This document shows, one piece after another, positions 26,705-36,062 of a stretch of 64,000 bases of DNA; position 1 is the first letter of the stretch, and every line of letters begins with the position of its first letter. The DNA is from Streptomyces regalis (GTDB lineage: Bacteria; Actinomycetota; Actinomycetes; Streptomycetales; Streptomycetaceae). A program made the translations under genes and the position numbers. The notes beneath the pieces are model-generated. The model searched no databases and was not told the DNA's origin. It saw nothing but the letters and a program-made list of their open reading frames with translations. The DNA lies in contig NZ_LLZG01000025.1 in NCBI RefSeq assembly GCF_001509475.1, forward strand, positions 114,883 to 178,882, read 5' to 3'.

Positions 26705-27379
26705 CGGGCACCTCTACCCCGCGCTGTGGAACCGGCCTTTGAAAGCGGTCACTTGGAGACCCCACCGCTGGGACCTGCCAGGGGCAAAGTCGAGACCGCG
26801 TTGGCCACCTATCTCTGAGAAAAATGGCCAACCACCGTTGAGCGCCCGGCCGCTCACCAGCGGACTTCCAGTCCCGTCTGGCCACCTATCGCCGGAGGTC
26901 ACACCACTGTGACGCTCAGCGATGGCGCGCGGTCACAGTTGTCCCGTCGCAACCGATCTGGTTCGGAGAGGTGCCTGTGATCTGCGACGACCATGTGAGT
27001 TGAGATGGCGAACAGGGGAACTTCTCAGTCGATCTGGCCCTGGAATAGTGGATGCCGGTCGTCGTCCACTCGGTCTGGTCCGAAGTTGCGGGTCTCGATC
27101 GGCTTCCTGAGCTGCGCTCTCCAGCCGACTCCGGTGGTTCTCGCCGCCTACGACGCTATCTCGGCACGCGTGCGGGAGCTGGAGTGTGGTCGCACGACCA
27201 ATACACGCGGCATGTGGCAGGACACGCTTGTGTCAGCGGCAGAGAAGCCGCTTCTTCAGCCCCGCGACGAGGCCCGGCCACCGCCCGAATGTCTCGGGGG
27301 CCGCTTCGTCCGGGACCCTGGCCGACCGCTCGCGGCGCTGCAAGCACGTCCGGTTCGCTGTGTCCGTTAGCGTCAGTCC
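26705..27379. other. gene-poor stretch with decayed sequence
   Basis: I find no convincing gene here. A perfect 8-bp inverted repeat, GTTGGCCA (26800-26807) and TGGCCAAC (26825-26832), flanks a short AT-richer spacer, and GGCCACCTATC appears twice (about 26803 and 26881). A minus-strand frame ending at 27025 reads like a protein C-terminus (QLRKPIETRNFGPDRVDDDR) but has no start and no family I recognise. The base composition is less biased than in the neighbouring genes, as expected for decaying island DNA. Confidence 0.5.
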
Positions 27380-28366
27380 ATGTTGCATACGAGATTCACC
27401 GATATGTTCGATCTCGCCTCTCCGGTGATGGCGGCCCCCATGGGCCTGCACAGCGGCGGGACACTCGCCGCCGCGGTGTCCGCCGCCGGCGGGCTCGGCT
27501 CCTTCGGCGGAACGCATCCCTGGAAAGGGCCGGAATGGATCCGCACGGAGATCGCAACCATCCGCGCCACGACCGACCGGCCGTTCGGAGTCGGCTTCAT
27601 CACGCCATTCCTCCCCTTCACCGAGCCGCTGTTCGACGCCACGTTGGAGCAGCGACCAGAGGTCGTCGCACTGTCGTTCGTCGACCCCCGGCCGTGGCTC
27701 GCCCGGGCCAAGGACGCAGGCGCCCGGGTGATGTGCCAGATCCAGACCTACGACGATGCGGAGATGGCCGTCGCTGCAGGAGCGGACGTCCTCGTCGCAC
27801 AAGGCACCGAGGCCGGCGGCCATACCGGGACGATGGGGCTGCTGCCGTTCCTGGCCGGGGTCGTAAAGCGGTACCCCGACATTCCCGTACTGGCCGCGGG
27901 CGGCATCGCCGACGGCCGAACGCTCGCGGCAGTCCTCACCGCCGGCGCGGACGGAGCCTGGCTGGGCACGGCGTTCCTCGCCACGCCCGAAGCGGTCGAG
28001 GTGCACGACATCCACAAGCGCCTGATCATCGAGAGCGACGGCAGCGACACCGTATGGACGCGGGCCTACGACATCGTGTCGGGACTGCCCTGGCCGTCGG
28101 CGATCGGCGCACGCATGCGTCGCAACCGATTCACCGATGAGTGGGCGGAGCGGGAAGCAACGCTGCGGGACCGCAAAGAGGAATTCGCACCCCCGGAAGA
28201 CGTCAACCCCTTCGACTCCCCACCCGACCCCGACACGAGCATGATCCTCTACGGTCAGTCAGCGGCCCTCGTCGATGCCATCCGCCCCGCCGCGGACGTG
28301 GTCCGCCAGATCAGTGACGAGGCCGAGACCATCCTGAACTCACGGCCCCGCTCGCTGCTCAGCTGA
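27380..28366 (+). CDS. nitronate monooxygenase (2-nitropropane dioxygenase family)
   Basis: The 328-residue product is an FMN-dependent TIM barrel of the NMO family: PVMAAPMGLHSGGTLAAAVS at the start, VMCQIQTYDDAEMAVAAGAD, QGTEAGGHTG (with the conserved His), and VLAAGGIADGRTLAAVLTAG for phosphate binding. It should oxidise alkyl nitronates such as propionate-3-nitronate to carbonyl compounds and nitrite. It is intact although both flanks hold remnants. No regulator is adjacent. Confidence 0.93.
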   Translation: MLHTRFTDMFDLASPVMAAPMGLHSGGTLAAAVSAAGGLGSFGGTHPWKGPEWIRTEIATIRATTDRPFGVGFITPFLPFTEPLFDATLEQRPEVVALSFVDPRPWLARAKDAGARVMCQIQTYDDAEMAVAAGADVLVAQGTEAGGHTGTMGLLPFLAGVVKRYPDIPVLAAGGIADGRTLAAVLTAGADGAWLGTAFLATPEAVEVHDIHKRLIIESDGSDTVWTRAYDIVSGLPWPSAIGARMRRNRFTDEWAEREATLRDRKEEFAPPEDVNPFDSPPDPDTSMILYGQSAALVDAIRPAADVVRQISDEAETILNSRPRSLLS

Positions 28367-28498
28367 CCGACCCAGCGCCCTGCGTCATTGACTGGGACCT
28401 GGCCCCCATCGGGCCGCGCGAACGACCGGGCTGGGACACAAAGGGACTGACCCGCCGGGCTCCGCTGCGGACTCCCCGGCATCTACCGGCGTCTGGGC

Positions 28499-29269
28499 AT
28501 GGAGCTTGCGCACAGAAGCCGGGGCGGCGGGCCGGTGCTCGTGGTGATCCAGCAACTGGATCGGGAGGGGTGGGGCCCGGTTGTTGACCGCCTCTCCCGC
28601 GAGCGCGAGGTTGTGTCCGTCGACCTGCCTGACTTCGGTGACAGCCCTCCACTTCCGCAGGGGACGACCCCCACGGTTGGGGCGCCGGCCGAAGCAGTCA
28701 CTGCCTGGCTCCGTGCCGCTGGCCTCGGGCACCTACCGGTGGTGGGGAACTCGCTCGGCGGTGCTGTCGCGATCGAAATGGCCGTGCCGACGCCGTCGGC
28801 AGCGCCACGGCACTCTCCCCGGTCGGCCTGTGGACTCGACCGGAAGCTGTCTACACGACCGGCTCGCTTCGGTTGGCGGGCATGTTGGCGCGCGCAGTCG
28901 ACCGTCGTCGTACTCACCTGGTGGCGGGCAATCCAGTGGGGCGCACGCTCGCGTTCTGGCAACTTGCCGCGCGGCCGTGGGCCATCCCCGTACCCGCCGC
29001 CCGCGACGCGCTGCACAACTTGGCTCGCTCGCCGGGATTCGAGGCGACACGGCGGGCGGTCCGCACGTATCGGCTGACGAGCTTCGCCCCAAGGTGCCCG
29101 TCACGATCGCGTGGGGCACGCATGACCTGCTGACGCCTCCGCACCAGGCCCGACGAGTGCGCGGCGGCTGCCGCAAGCACATCACGTCAGTCTGAAGGGC
29201 TGCGGGCACTCGCCGATGTCCGACGATCCCAAGGCGGTGGCCGATCTCGTGTTGACGGGCAGCGGCTGA
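28499..29269 (+). pseudogene. alpha/beta hydrolase gene with three frameshifts
   Basis: Joined across frames this is a complete alpha/beta hydrolase of about 255 residues: VVSVDLPDFGDSPPLP, nucleophile elbow VVGNSLGGAVAIEM, cap helices (LAGMLARAVDRRRTHLVAG), acid region VTIAWGTHDLLTPP and catalytic His in LKGCGHSPMSDDP. Frameshifts fall near 28783 (one base lost after GAAATG), near 29088 and near 29180. The reading frame is preserved for long stretches between them, so the decay is recent. It lies downstream of the nitronate monooxygenase gene on the same strand. Confidence 0.8.
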
Positions 29270-29520
29270 ATGGACGATCCCTTTGCCCTCGGCCGGTCCG
29301 ACTGGAAATCTCGACGACTCCCGCCTCCGTGTAGCCCACCCGTGTCACCTGCTTCCCCGGGATGTGCCGGACAGGAGACGCGGTAGCCGGTGCACTCGCA
29401 GCAGGCGACATCGCCGTTCTTCCACCAGCGACGTGCGGTCGGCCCAGCTCGCCCCATAGGGGACACGCCGACCAGACCGCGTCGACGCCGTATGCCGGAT
29501 CCGCCCGTACCCTCGGCGCT

Positions 29521-30117
29521 GTGACGCTGACAGACGGAACGTACCGACTCGGGCCGTCGACCGGCCGCCTCTTGATCAAGACCGGCCGTGCCGGACTGGG
29601 ACGCCGCGCGGGCCACGATCTCACGATCGAAGCCACCCGATGGTCCGGCGAGGCCGTAGTGGATGTCGGTGACCCTGACAGGTCCTCGGTGAATGTGACG
29701 GTCCAGACGGGCTCGCTGGAGGTCCGGGAAGGAACCGGCGGGCTGAAGGCACTCACCGACGCCGACCGGGCCGAGATCAAACGGACGCTGGAGGGCACGG
29801 CCCTGCTGCACACCGCGGAGCACCCCACGATCACCTTCCGTTCCACCCGTATCACGGGTACCCCGCAGTCCTTCGAGATCACCGGTGAGCTCACTATCAA
29901 GGGACGCACCCACCCCGTGACGGTGCACGGCAAGGGAAACAACGCCGGGCCATTGCGCGGCTGGGCAACCGTGACGCAGTCCACCTGGGGGATCAAGCCC
30001 TACACCGCGTTCCTGGGGGCGCTGCGACTGGCTGACGACATTCGGGTGGAATTCGAGGTGGCCAGGCTCGAGCCGGCGGACGGCCCCGGATCGCCGCCGC
30101 GCACGGGTCAGGCGTGA
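29521..30117 (+). CDS. YceI-like protein
   Basis: GTG 29521 gives a 198-residue product with the YceI lipocalin-like barrel: DGTYRLGPSTGRLLIKTGR at the start, RAGHDLTIEATRW, HTAEHPTITFRSTRI and FEITGELTIKGRTHPVTVH. The family binds polyisoprenoids or amphiphiles. No signal peptide is seen, which is common among actinobacterial members. There is no ribosome site directly upstream, so the message may be leaderless. Confidence 0.9.
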   Translation: MTLTDGTYRLGPSTGRLLIKTGRAGLGRRAGHDLTIEATRWSGEAVVDVGDPDRSSVNVTVQTGSLEVREGTGGLKALTDADRAEIKRTLEGTALLHTAEHPTITFRSTRITGTPQSFEITGELTIKGRTHPVTVHGKGNNAGPLRGWATVTQSTWGIKPYTAFLGALRLADDIRVEFEVARLEPADGPGSPPRTGQA

Positions 30118-30195
30118 GAGCGGCGCCCGCCGATCACAGCCACCCGGCCTCAAGGCTGCAGGGGGATCCGCCCGTCCTGCTCCTATGGTGGGTAC

Positions 30196-30474
30196 ATGGG
30201 CACCATCGTTGTCGTGTACGAGCTCGACAATCCGGCGCCCGCGCACCCCTCCCCTGGGATACCGGGCACCCAGGGACAGCACGTCCGCAAGGTGCACGCG
30301 GCGCCCACCGCTCCCGGGGAGCCCGCCGCCACGGGGCCGCGAACCCTGTGCGGGAAGGACACCTTCGCCATGGAAGCAGGCCCCTTGACCACCGAGGATG
30401 GCGGGACGCCCTGGTACCCCGCGCAGTACGTGTCCGTGGTCTGCCCAGACTGCGACGCAGTGATCGAGACTTGA
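30196..30474 (+). CDS. small conserved hypothetical protein
   Basis: The 92-residue product begins MGTIVVVYELDNPAPAHPSP and ends with VVCPDCDAVIET; with the earlier TLCGKDTF there are three cysteines that could bind a metal. Codon use is typical of Streptomyces genes and GGTGGG lies upstream of the ATG. Function unknown. Confidence 0.65.
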   Translation: MGTIVVVYELDNPAPAHPSPGIPGTQGQHVRKVHAAPTAPGEPAATGPRTLCGKDTFAMEAGPLTTEDGGTPWYPAQYVSVVCPDCDAVIET

Positions 30475-30763
30475 TCGGCGTACTGGCTGCCCCTTGGGGC
30501 ACGGGGTGCAGGCGCTGCGGACAAGAGATTCCCGATGACGTGGGCGACCAAGCGGTCCAACGGGCCAGGCCGACCACCATGGTGCTGCCCGGCGTCCGCA
30601 GTCCGGCCGACGGTTACTGCAGCGAGACCCTCCGCAGTCGCCCTTGCAGCCGCGGCGCGGAGTGACCGAGTGCAGCTGTGCATGCCCCCTGTGTGGCGGA
30701 CATCCCGGGACACAGGAGGCGAGACACGATGGAGCTGCAGATGCGTTCGAGGAGGAGTACGGC

Positions 30764-31606
30764 ATGGCCGGGTCGGACTGTGGCGGCACCGACAGCGTGG
30801 CGAACGGCAAGTCGCGATTCGACGACATCTACAACAGCCCGGACCCCCGCGCATACTTCGGGCGGCTGGCTCCGCTGGAGTACGAGATCCCGCACCATGC
30901 CCAGCCAGTCTTCCGGCAGACCGCAGCCGAACGGGCCGCCCTCGACGACGGCCGCCCCCACAGGTCGGCGGTGCTTGACGTGTGCTGCTCGTACGGGATC
31001 AACGCCGCGCTGCTCAACCACCACATCACGCTGGCGGAGCTGTACGAGCGGTACACCTCCCCTGCTCGCCAAACGATGTCGACGGCGGAACTGGCGGCTC
31101 AGGACAAGGAGTTCTACACCGAGCGCCGCCGACCGGACGCAGTGCCGGTCTTCGGCCTGGACATCGCTGCACCCGCCGTGCACTACGCGCTCGAGGTGGG
31201 GCTCCTGGACGCCGCCTTCACCGACGACCTGGAACAGGGCCCACCCAGCCCCAGGCTGCGGCGCGCGCTCGCCGAGGTCGGCCTCATCACGCTGACGGGC
31301 GGCGGCAGCTATATCACCGACCGAACGTTCACGGCACTGTTGGACTGCGCCCGGCGGCCGGTATGGGTCAGCGCGTTCGTGCTGCGGACGGTGTCGTACC
31401 ACCCGGTCGTCCGGGCACTGGTCACGCACGGTCTGTGCACCACCCTCGATATCACCCGTACCTATCCCCAGCGCCGCTTCACGGACGAGCGGGAACGACA
31501 GTATGCAATCGCGGCGGTGCGGGCGCTGGGCGGCGATCCTGCCGGGCGCGAGGAGAACGGCCGGTTCCACAGCCTGCGCTACGAGTCCCGACCCAATACG
31601 CCGTGA
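30764..31606 (+). CDS. putative class I SAM-dependent methyltransferase
   Basis: I start at ATG 30764 because GGAGGAG lies at 30751-30757; longer frames to 30644 lack this. The 280-residue product has a motif I-like sequence, AVLDVCCSYGINAALLNHH, and an acidic motif, VFGLDIAAPAVHYAL, then a beta strand region with GGGSYITDRTF. Between them the cap is unusual (YTSPARQTMSTAELAAQDKE). The SAM-binding assignment is moderately supported; the substrate is unknown. Confidence 0.75.
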   Translation: MAGSDCGGTDSVANGKSRFDDIYNSPDPRAYFGRLAPLEYEIPHHAQPVFRQTAAERAALDDGRPHRSAVLDVCCSYGINAALLNHHITLAELYERYTSPARQTMSTAELAAQDKEFYTERRRPDAVPVFGLDIAAPAVHYALEVGLLDAAFTDDLEQGPPSPRLRRALAEVGLITLTGGGSYITDRTFTALLDCARRPVWVSAFVLRTVSYHPVVRALVTHGLCTTLDITRTYPQRRFTDERERQYAIAAVRALGGDPAGREENGRFHSLRYESRPNTP

Positions 31607-31845
31607 CATCCGTGTGTGTCGTGGCTGGGGCCGCCGCAACGGAGGACAAGCGGAAGGCCGCCGCCCTGGCCTGGGGGAACCATGCCGGAGTGGGTCTGGG
31701 CTCACCGTGCACAGCCGACATCCAGCACTTCGATCACATCGCCGTGGACGGTGTAGACGAGCCAGCACCACTCGCCGAACGCTGGCCAGCTCCGGGGCCT
31801 GGGTCTCTGTGTCCTTGGTGACCGGCCTTGAGCCCAGCATGGACG

Positions 31846-32097
31846 TCAGCGAATGACGGTCCTCGCCTGTTCAGCCCGGTGCCTGTCCTTCTCCGCCGAG
31901 GCGCGGGCGAGAAGACTTTCGGCCTGTGCCGCGGCGTCGGCGGCGTTGCGTTGTCCCATGAGGACGCAGAGTGTGTAGGCGGCGTCGTCGAGCCGACGGT
32001 AGCTGAGCGCGCTCACCGGATCTCGCAGCAGAGCGGCCCATGCGGACCGGTAGGTGCGAAGTGCCGCGGCAGCTGTCCTGACGTGGGGCATCAGCAT
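31846..32097 (-). CDS. DUF5133 family protein
   Basis: ATG 32097 gives an 83-residue protein with the DUF5133 core: MLMPHVRTAAAALRTYRSAW, then RRLDDAAYTLCVLMGQRNA. Short proteins of this type are frequent in Streptomyces, often near regulators, and have no known function. The C-terminus is a charged helix. Confidence 0.8.
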   Translation of the reverse strand: MLMPHVRTAAAALRTYRSAWAALLRDPVSALSYRRLDDAAYTLCVLMGQRNAADAAAQAESLLARASAEKDRHRAEQARTVIR

Positions 32098-32210
32098 CTT
32101 CGTATCGACACCTTCCTGTACGGCGTTTCGGCCGCCACACGGCAGGTGGGAGAGCCGCGCCCAGACGCGGGCCCTGCCGTGCGACGGCCCTGCGGCACAC
32201 ACCGGGCGGG

Positions 32211-32687
32211 TCAGGACTCGGTGATCTCGATGTGCCGCGGCTTGGTGGCCTGCGCCTTGGGCACGGTGATGGTCAGCACGCCGTCGTGCAGGCCGGCGCT
32301 GACCTCCTCGGACCTGACATCGGCGGGCAGGAGGGCCTGGTACTCGAAACGGCCGGTGCGGCGGGTACTGCGGCGCAGGACGCCCTCACGCTCCCGCTCC
32401 TTGTACTCCCCCGTGATGCGCAGCTCCCGCTCGCTCATCTCGATGTCGATGTCGTCCCGCTTGACGCCAGGCAGGTCCGCCTCGATCACGTAGGCGTCGT
32501 CGGTCTCCCGCATGTCCGCCGCGGGCGACCAGGCCAGTGCGGCGGGAGCGGCGGTGGCGCCTTGCAGCAGCCGGTTCATGCGCTCGAACAGATCCTCGAA
32601 CTCGGCGGCGATGGGTTCACCCCATCCGAAGCCGGGGAACGACCTCTCCAGCAGGCTGCCGGGCCGGTGTCGTACGGGCAGCGTCAT
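32211..32687 (-). CDS. Hsp20/alpha-crystallin small heat-shock protein
   Basis: The 158-residue product has an alpha-crystallin domain at about residues 55-145: DMRETDDAYVIEADLPGVKR, LRITGEYKERE, RRTGRFEYQALLPADVR and GVLTITVPKAQATKPRHIEI. The hydrophobic N-terminal arm (SLLERSFPGFGWGEP) is typical. It should act as an ATP-independent holdase. No HspR or RheA-type operator could be recognised upstream by eye. Confidence 0.95.
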   Translation of the reverse strand: MTLPVRHRPGSLLERSFPGFGWGEPIAAEFEDLFERMNRLLQGATAAPAALAWSPAADMRETDDAYVIEADLPGVKRDDIDIEMSERELRITGEYKEREREGVLRRSTRRTGRFEYQALLPADVRSEEVSAGLHDGVLTITVPKAQATKPRHIEITES

Positions 32688-33075
32688 CGCGGTTCACCTC
32701 CGCGAGAGTGGGCCATTCGGTCACTCTCCATCGTGCCCATCCCCGCCGAACCGGGCGACTGGGCCGCCGATGATCGCCCGTTCACACCGTTCTCATCAGC
32801 GGAAACGCCCAGGCGCACCATGAACGCCGACTCGCTGCGCGCCAGGACATGCTGCAGCTGTGCCCGCAACTTCGTGTACTGCGCGCCTGTGCTGTGTCGC
32901 TGTGCTGCCACAGCAGTACCAACGACATGCCCCGGACGAGCGGTGTGCGCCGGGCGGGTGGCAGCCGCGAACCTCGCCACAGGCGCTCCTCTGGCGCCAG
33001 GCGATGTGCAGGACTGGAACTTGGGTTGGACACTGAAGTAGAGAGCAGTGGTTGCCGGCGTACGACCAGGACACG
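32688..33075. other. 388-bp intergenic stretch
   Basis: This divergent gap between the hsp20 gene and the VOC gene holds no ORF that I can support in any frame. Frames that cross it are interrupted or lack ribosome sites. It presumably contains the hsp20 promoter, but I could not identify the boxes. Confidence 0.5.
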
Positions 33076-33885
33076 ATGGCCATGAATCACGGCACGGCAC
33101 ACTCCGCCGACGCGGCGGACGTCGTCTTCACACATTCCGTGTTCGGCGCGCCGTGTTGGGTGAGCCTGACCAGCCGCGACCTCGACGCCATGCAGGACTT
33201 CTACGGGTCCGTGCTGGGCTGGCGATGCCGCAAGGCCAGACTGGGCGACCATTTCCGGACCGCGCTGGCGGACGGGGTGCCCGTCGCGGGGATCGCAGCG
33301 GTGGCCACCATGTGGCAGATGGCTGCGGCCTGGACACCCTACTTCGCCGTGAAGAACGCGGACGAGGCCGCGGCCCGCACCCAGGAGCGCGGCGGCACCG
33401 TGGCAGTCGGGCCGCTCTCCTTCCCTCCCGGACGAGCTGCACTGCTCGCCGACCGCGACGGGGCCACCTTCGGGATATGGCAGGGCAAACTCGTCACCGA
33501 GTGGGAGGCGTGGCGGCAGGCGGCACCGACGTTCATCACTCTCCACACCCGTGACGCCTTCGACGCCGCCATCTTCTACGGCGAGATCCTGGACTGGGCC
33601 TCGGGACTGCCCGGCTGCTGCGAGGTCGAGTACGCGGGAGGCGAAGTGCTACTGCGCAGCCGAGGAGACATCGTGGCCCGCATCGAGTCGGGCTCGGTGG
33701 AGACGCCGCCCGATCCCTCGGTCCGGCCGCACTGGCAGGTTCACTTCGCCGTGGACGATGTGGGCCAGTGCGCCCGGGCCGCGGAGAAGCATGGTGGCAG
33801 CGTCCTGGGGGAGGGCGAGCAGGAGGCCGTGCTGCGTGACCCCGACGGCGCCCAGTTCACGCTCACCTCACGCCGGGAACGCTGA
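33076..33885 (+). CDS. two-domain VOC (glyoxalase-like) protein
   Basis: I take ATG 33076 (ccAGGAcacg before it); a TTG at 33052 and ATG 33082 are alternatives. The 269-residue product has two vicinal-oxygen-chelate domains: GAPCWVSLTSRDLDAMQDFYGSVLGW in the first, and PTFITLHTRDAFDAAIFYGEILDW in the second, each ending in a strand with F-G-I-W or F-T-L. The arrangement matches the 27-kDa antigen (Cfp30B)-like family. Metal-binding residues are poorly conserved, so the enzymatic activity is uncertain. Confidence 0.88.
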   Translation: MAMNHGTAHSADAADVVFTHSVFGAPCWVSLTSRDLDAMQDFYGSVLGWRCRKARLGDHFRTALADGVPVAGIAAVATMWQMAAAWTPYFAVKNADEAAARTQERGGTVAVGPLSFPPGRAALLADRDGATFGIWQGKLVTEWEAWRQAAPTFITLHTRDAFDAAIFYGEILDWASGLPGCCEVEYAGGEVLLRSRGDIVARIESGSVETPPDPSVRPHWQVHFAVDDVGQCARAAEKHGGSVLGEGEQEAVLRDPDGAQFTLTSRRER

Positions 33886-34083
33886 CGTCCCGCCTGCGAG
33901 TTGCTGTACCGGTCTGCGCGTCCGTCCGCCGCCATCAAGCCTGGGGTGTACGAGGTTGGCGAACGCCCGATGGAGCCGAGGGGAGTGTGGGGGTGCCGAC
34001 AGCGCGTCTCTGGGAGGTCGCCGCCTGCAGCGGGCCGCGTGCCGGATGCGTCCTCGCCCGGACTCATCGGCGTCAGGGCATGA

Positions 34084-34335
34084 TCAGCTGCCGAGGAGGT
34101 AGATGATGTCGTCGGCGTGTTCCTCTTCTTCCTCGAGGATCGAATCCATGAGCCACCGGATGGTCGGGTCGGAGTTTCCCAGCCACCGGATGATGTCCTG
34201 GTAGGTGGAGATCACGATTGGATCTCCGCCGAGTTGCGAGACCCGTTCCGCGGCCCGTATTGCGTGCTGCATCTCCTCCTTGGCGTGTTCGGTGAACTCG
34301 CTGGAGACCTGACTGCGGTCGATGCCGGTCGCCGA
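34084..34335 (-). pseudogene. ferritin-like (bacterioferritin-type) gene, 3' part
   Basis: The frame encodes SQVSSEFTEHAKEEMQHAIR and, near the end, ILEEEEEHADDIIYLLGS. These are the second and fourth helices of a ferritin-like protein, with the ExxH metal motifs EEMQH and EEEEH. Helix 1 is cut off by the IS remnant at about 34335. The segment between LGGDP and TYQDIIRWLG is about 35 residues shorter than in related proteins, so the third helix is also damaged. No complete diiron site can form. Confidence 0.8.
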
Positions 34336-34339
34336 ACGG

Positions 34340-34620
34340 CGCCGTCGCCACCCCGACCGGGGCTACGACTTCGACAAGTACCGCCGCCTGCTGTGGAAGC
34401 GCGGCATCAAACCCCTGATCGCCCGACGCGGCGTCGCCCACGGCTCCGGACTGGGCAAGGTGCGCTGGGTGGTCGAGCGCGCCTTCGCCTGGCTGCACCA
34501 GTTCAAACGGCTCCGCACCCGCTACGAACGACGCGCCGATCTCCACCAGGGCCTGCTCGAACTGGCCTGCAGCCTCATATGCCTCCGCCGCCTCCGAACC
34601 TCATTCTGAAACGATCAGTA
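34340..34620 (+). mobile_element. IS5-family transposase remnant (3' end of the element)
   Basis: The frame from about 34352 to the stop at 34609 encodes the last 85 residues of a DDE transposase: DRGYDFDKYRRLLWKRGIKP, RWVVERAFAWLHQFKRLR (with the final catalytic Glu in VVER) and LACSLICLRRLRTSF. The rest of the transposase and the left end are gone. The right end is at about 34615-34620 (TCATTCTGAAACGATCAGTA). It sits inside a ferritin-like gene whose two halves lie on either side. Confidence 0.85.
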
Positions 34621-34648
34621 AATCGGTATCGGTGCCGGCTGCTGCCAT
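34615..34648 (-). pseudogene. ferritin-like gene, 5' fragment
   Basis: On the minus strand GGAGGTCACCC precedes an ATG at 34648 that opens a frame reading MAAAGTDTDLLIVSE and stops inside the IS remnant. A good ribosome site in front of a 15-codon frame is best explained as the original start of the ferritin-like gene whose remainder lies at 34084-34335. The link is inference from position and strand. Confidence 0.5.
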
Positions 34649-34946
34649 GGGTGACCTCCTGGGCACGACGAGTCATCACCGTGACGCGGATCCCGCACCC
34701 TGTCAACGGCCGCTCACCGAGCCCGAGTTGAAGCACGGCTCGGCTCCGGACCCTTCGGTGATCTTCGTTCGTTTGAGCGGCGGTCGAGAAGGGGAGCGTG
34801 CGGAACGTGGGCCGAGCCGAACGGGTCAGGCTTTGCTCATGTCGCCGCAGAGGGGTTGTCCTGACATTCGGTCCCTGCCTAGGGTCGCCTCGAAGTGCAA
34901 GCGCTTTCTGAAGCGGGCTGTCCGCCGGCCGTCCGAGGAGAACTGC
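34649..34946. other. upstream region of the sugar operon
   Basis: No gene is supported in this stretch. It contains the presumed promoter of the 34947-41508 operon and, near its 3' end, a LacI-type operator at 34895-34908. A run GCGGCGG-rich segment in the middle shows no further structure that I can identify. Confidence 0.5.
34895..34908. promoter_or_regulatory. LacI/GalR-type operator
   Basis: TGCAAGCGCTTTCT matches the LacI-family consensus TGnAAnCGnTTnCA at all fixed positions but the last, with the central CG palindrome. It lies 39 bases upstream of the ATG of the sugar operon. Such sites are usually bound by a LacI repressor that releases on sugar binding; its gene is not in this window. 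Confidence 0.65.
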
Positions 34947-36062
34947 ATGTCCCCAAGCACCGCCCGCCGTCGCGTCGCCGTGATCGGCACCGGCGCCATC
35001 GTCAGCGGCAGCCATCTCCCCGCCCTGAGACACCACGCCGACCGGGTGGAGCTGGTCGCCGCGGTCGACGTGGACCAGGCCCGGCTGGACGCCTTCCGGG
35101 AGCTCGCGGGCGAGGACGTCGCCGGGTACACCTCGACGGGCGACATGCTGGACGCCGTACGCCCCGACCTGGTCCTGATCGGTACGCCGCCGTCGCTGCA
35201 CCGGGAGCAGACGGTCGCCGCGCTCAAGGCGGGCGCCTGGGTGCTGTGCGAGAAGCCGCTGTGTCTGTCGCTCGCCGAGTACGACGACATCGCGGCGGCC
35301 GAGGAGGCGTCGGGCGCGTACGCGTCCGTGGTCTTCCAGCACCGGTACGGCTCCGGGGCCGTGCATGCCCGTGAGCTGATCGCCGGCGGTGAGCTGGGGG
35401 CCCCGCTGGTCGCGCACTGCCAGACGACCTGGCACCGTGACGCCGCGTACTACGCGGTGCCGTGGCGCGGGCGGTGGGCCACCGAGGGCGGCGGGCCGAC
35501 GATGGGGCACGGCATCCACCAGTTCGACCTGCTGCTGCATCTGCTCGGCCCGTGGGCGGAGATCCGGGCCATGGCCGCGCGCCTGGTCCACGACACCGAG
35601 AGCGAGGACGTCTCGACGGCCCTCGTGCGGTTCGAGAACGGCGCCCTCGCCACCGTCGTCAACAGCGTGCTCTCCCCGCACGAGGTGAGCCGCATCCGTA
35701 TCGACTGCGCCGACGCGACGGTCGAGCTCACCCACCTGTACGGCCACCGCAACGACGACTGGGTCTACACCCCGGCCCCGCACGTCCCCTCCGAGCGCGC
35801 CACCGCCTGGCGCACTCCTTCGGCGGACCTGCCCAGCTCGCACACGGCGCAGCTCGGCGCCCTCCTCGACGCCTACGACAACGGTGTCCGACCGCCCGGC
35901 AGCGGCCCCGACGCCCGGGTCACCCTCGACTTCGCGGTAGCCCTCTACAAGGCCGCGTTCACAGGCCGGCCGGTGCTCGCGGGCGAGATCGCGCCCGGTG
36001 ACCCCTTCTACCCGGCCATGCACGGCGACCACCCCCACTGGGCCCCCAAGGAGCGCGCATGA
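34947..36062 (+). CDS. Gfo/Idh/MocA-family oxidoreductase
   Basis: ATG 34947 follows GAGGAG at 34935-34940 and gives 371 residues. The Rossmann motif is VAVIGTGAIVSGSHLPAL, and the family EKP motif (with its catalytic Lys) is in VLCEKPLCLS. The C-terminal alpha/beta domain has GGGPTMGHGIHQFDLLLHLL with the usual His. It should oxidise or reduce a sugar or inositol-like polyol with NAD(P). It is the first gene of an operon with a PmoA-like protein, a cupin and sugar ABC genes, so the imported sugar is the likely source of its substrate. Confidence 0.93.
   Translation: MSPSTARRRVAVIGTGAIVSGSHLPALRHHADRVELVAAVDVDQARLDAFRELAGEDVAGYTSTGDMLDAVRPDLVLIGTPPSLHREQTVAALKAGAWVLCEKPLCLSLAEYDDIAAAEEASGAYASVVFQHRYGSGAVHARELIAGGELGAPLVAHCQTTWHRDAAYYAVPWRGRWATEGGGPTMGHGIHQFDLLLHLLGPWAEIRAMAARLVHDTESEDVSTALVRFENGALATVVNSVLSPHEVSRIRIDCADATVELTHLYGHRNDDWVYTPAPHVPSERATAWRTPSADLPSSHTAQLGALLDAYDNGVRPPGSGPDARVTLDFAVALYKAAFTGRPVLAGEIAPGDPFYPAMHGDHPHWAPKERA

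Noticed and set aside
27005..27370. Plus-strand open frame of 121 codons before the nitronate monooxygenase gene
   Set aside because: It has no ribosome site, odd composition and no family; the opposite strand has an equally plausible but startless frame.
29182..30828. Minus-strand open frame of 548 codons opposite the YceI gene
   Set aside because: It is a shadow. A short Cys-containing stretch (ACCECTGYRVSCPAHPG, about 29360-29420) looked gene-like, but it breaks into different frames and I could not support it.
32688..33041. Cys-rich plus-strand frame ending upstream of the VOC gene
   Set aside because: It starts inside the antisense of hsp20, has no ribosome site and shows no codon bias for a real gene.
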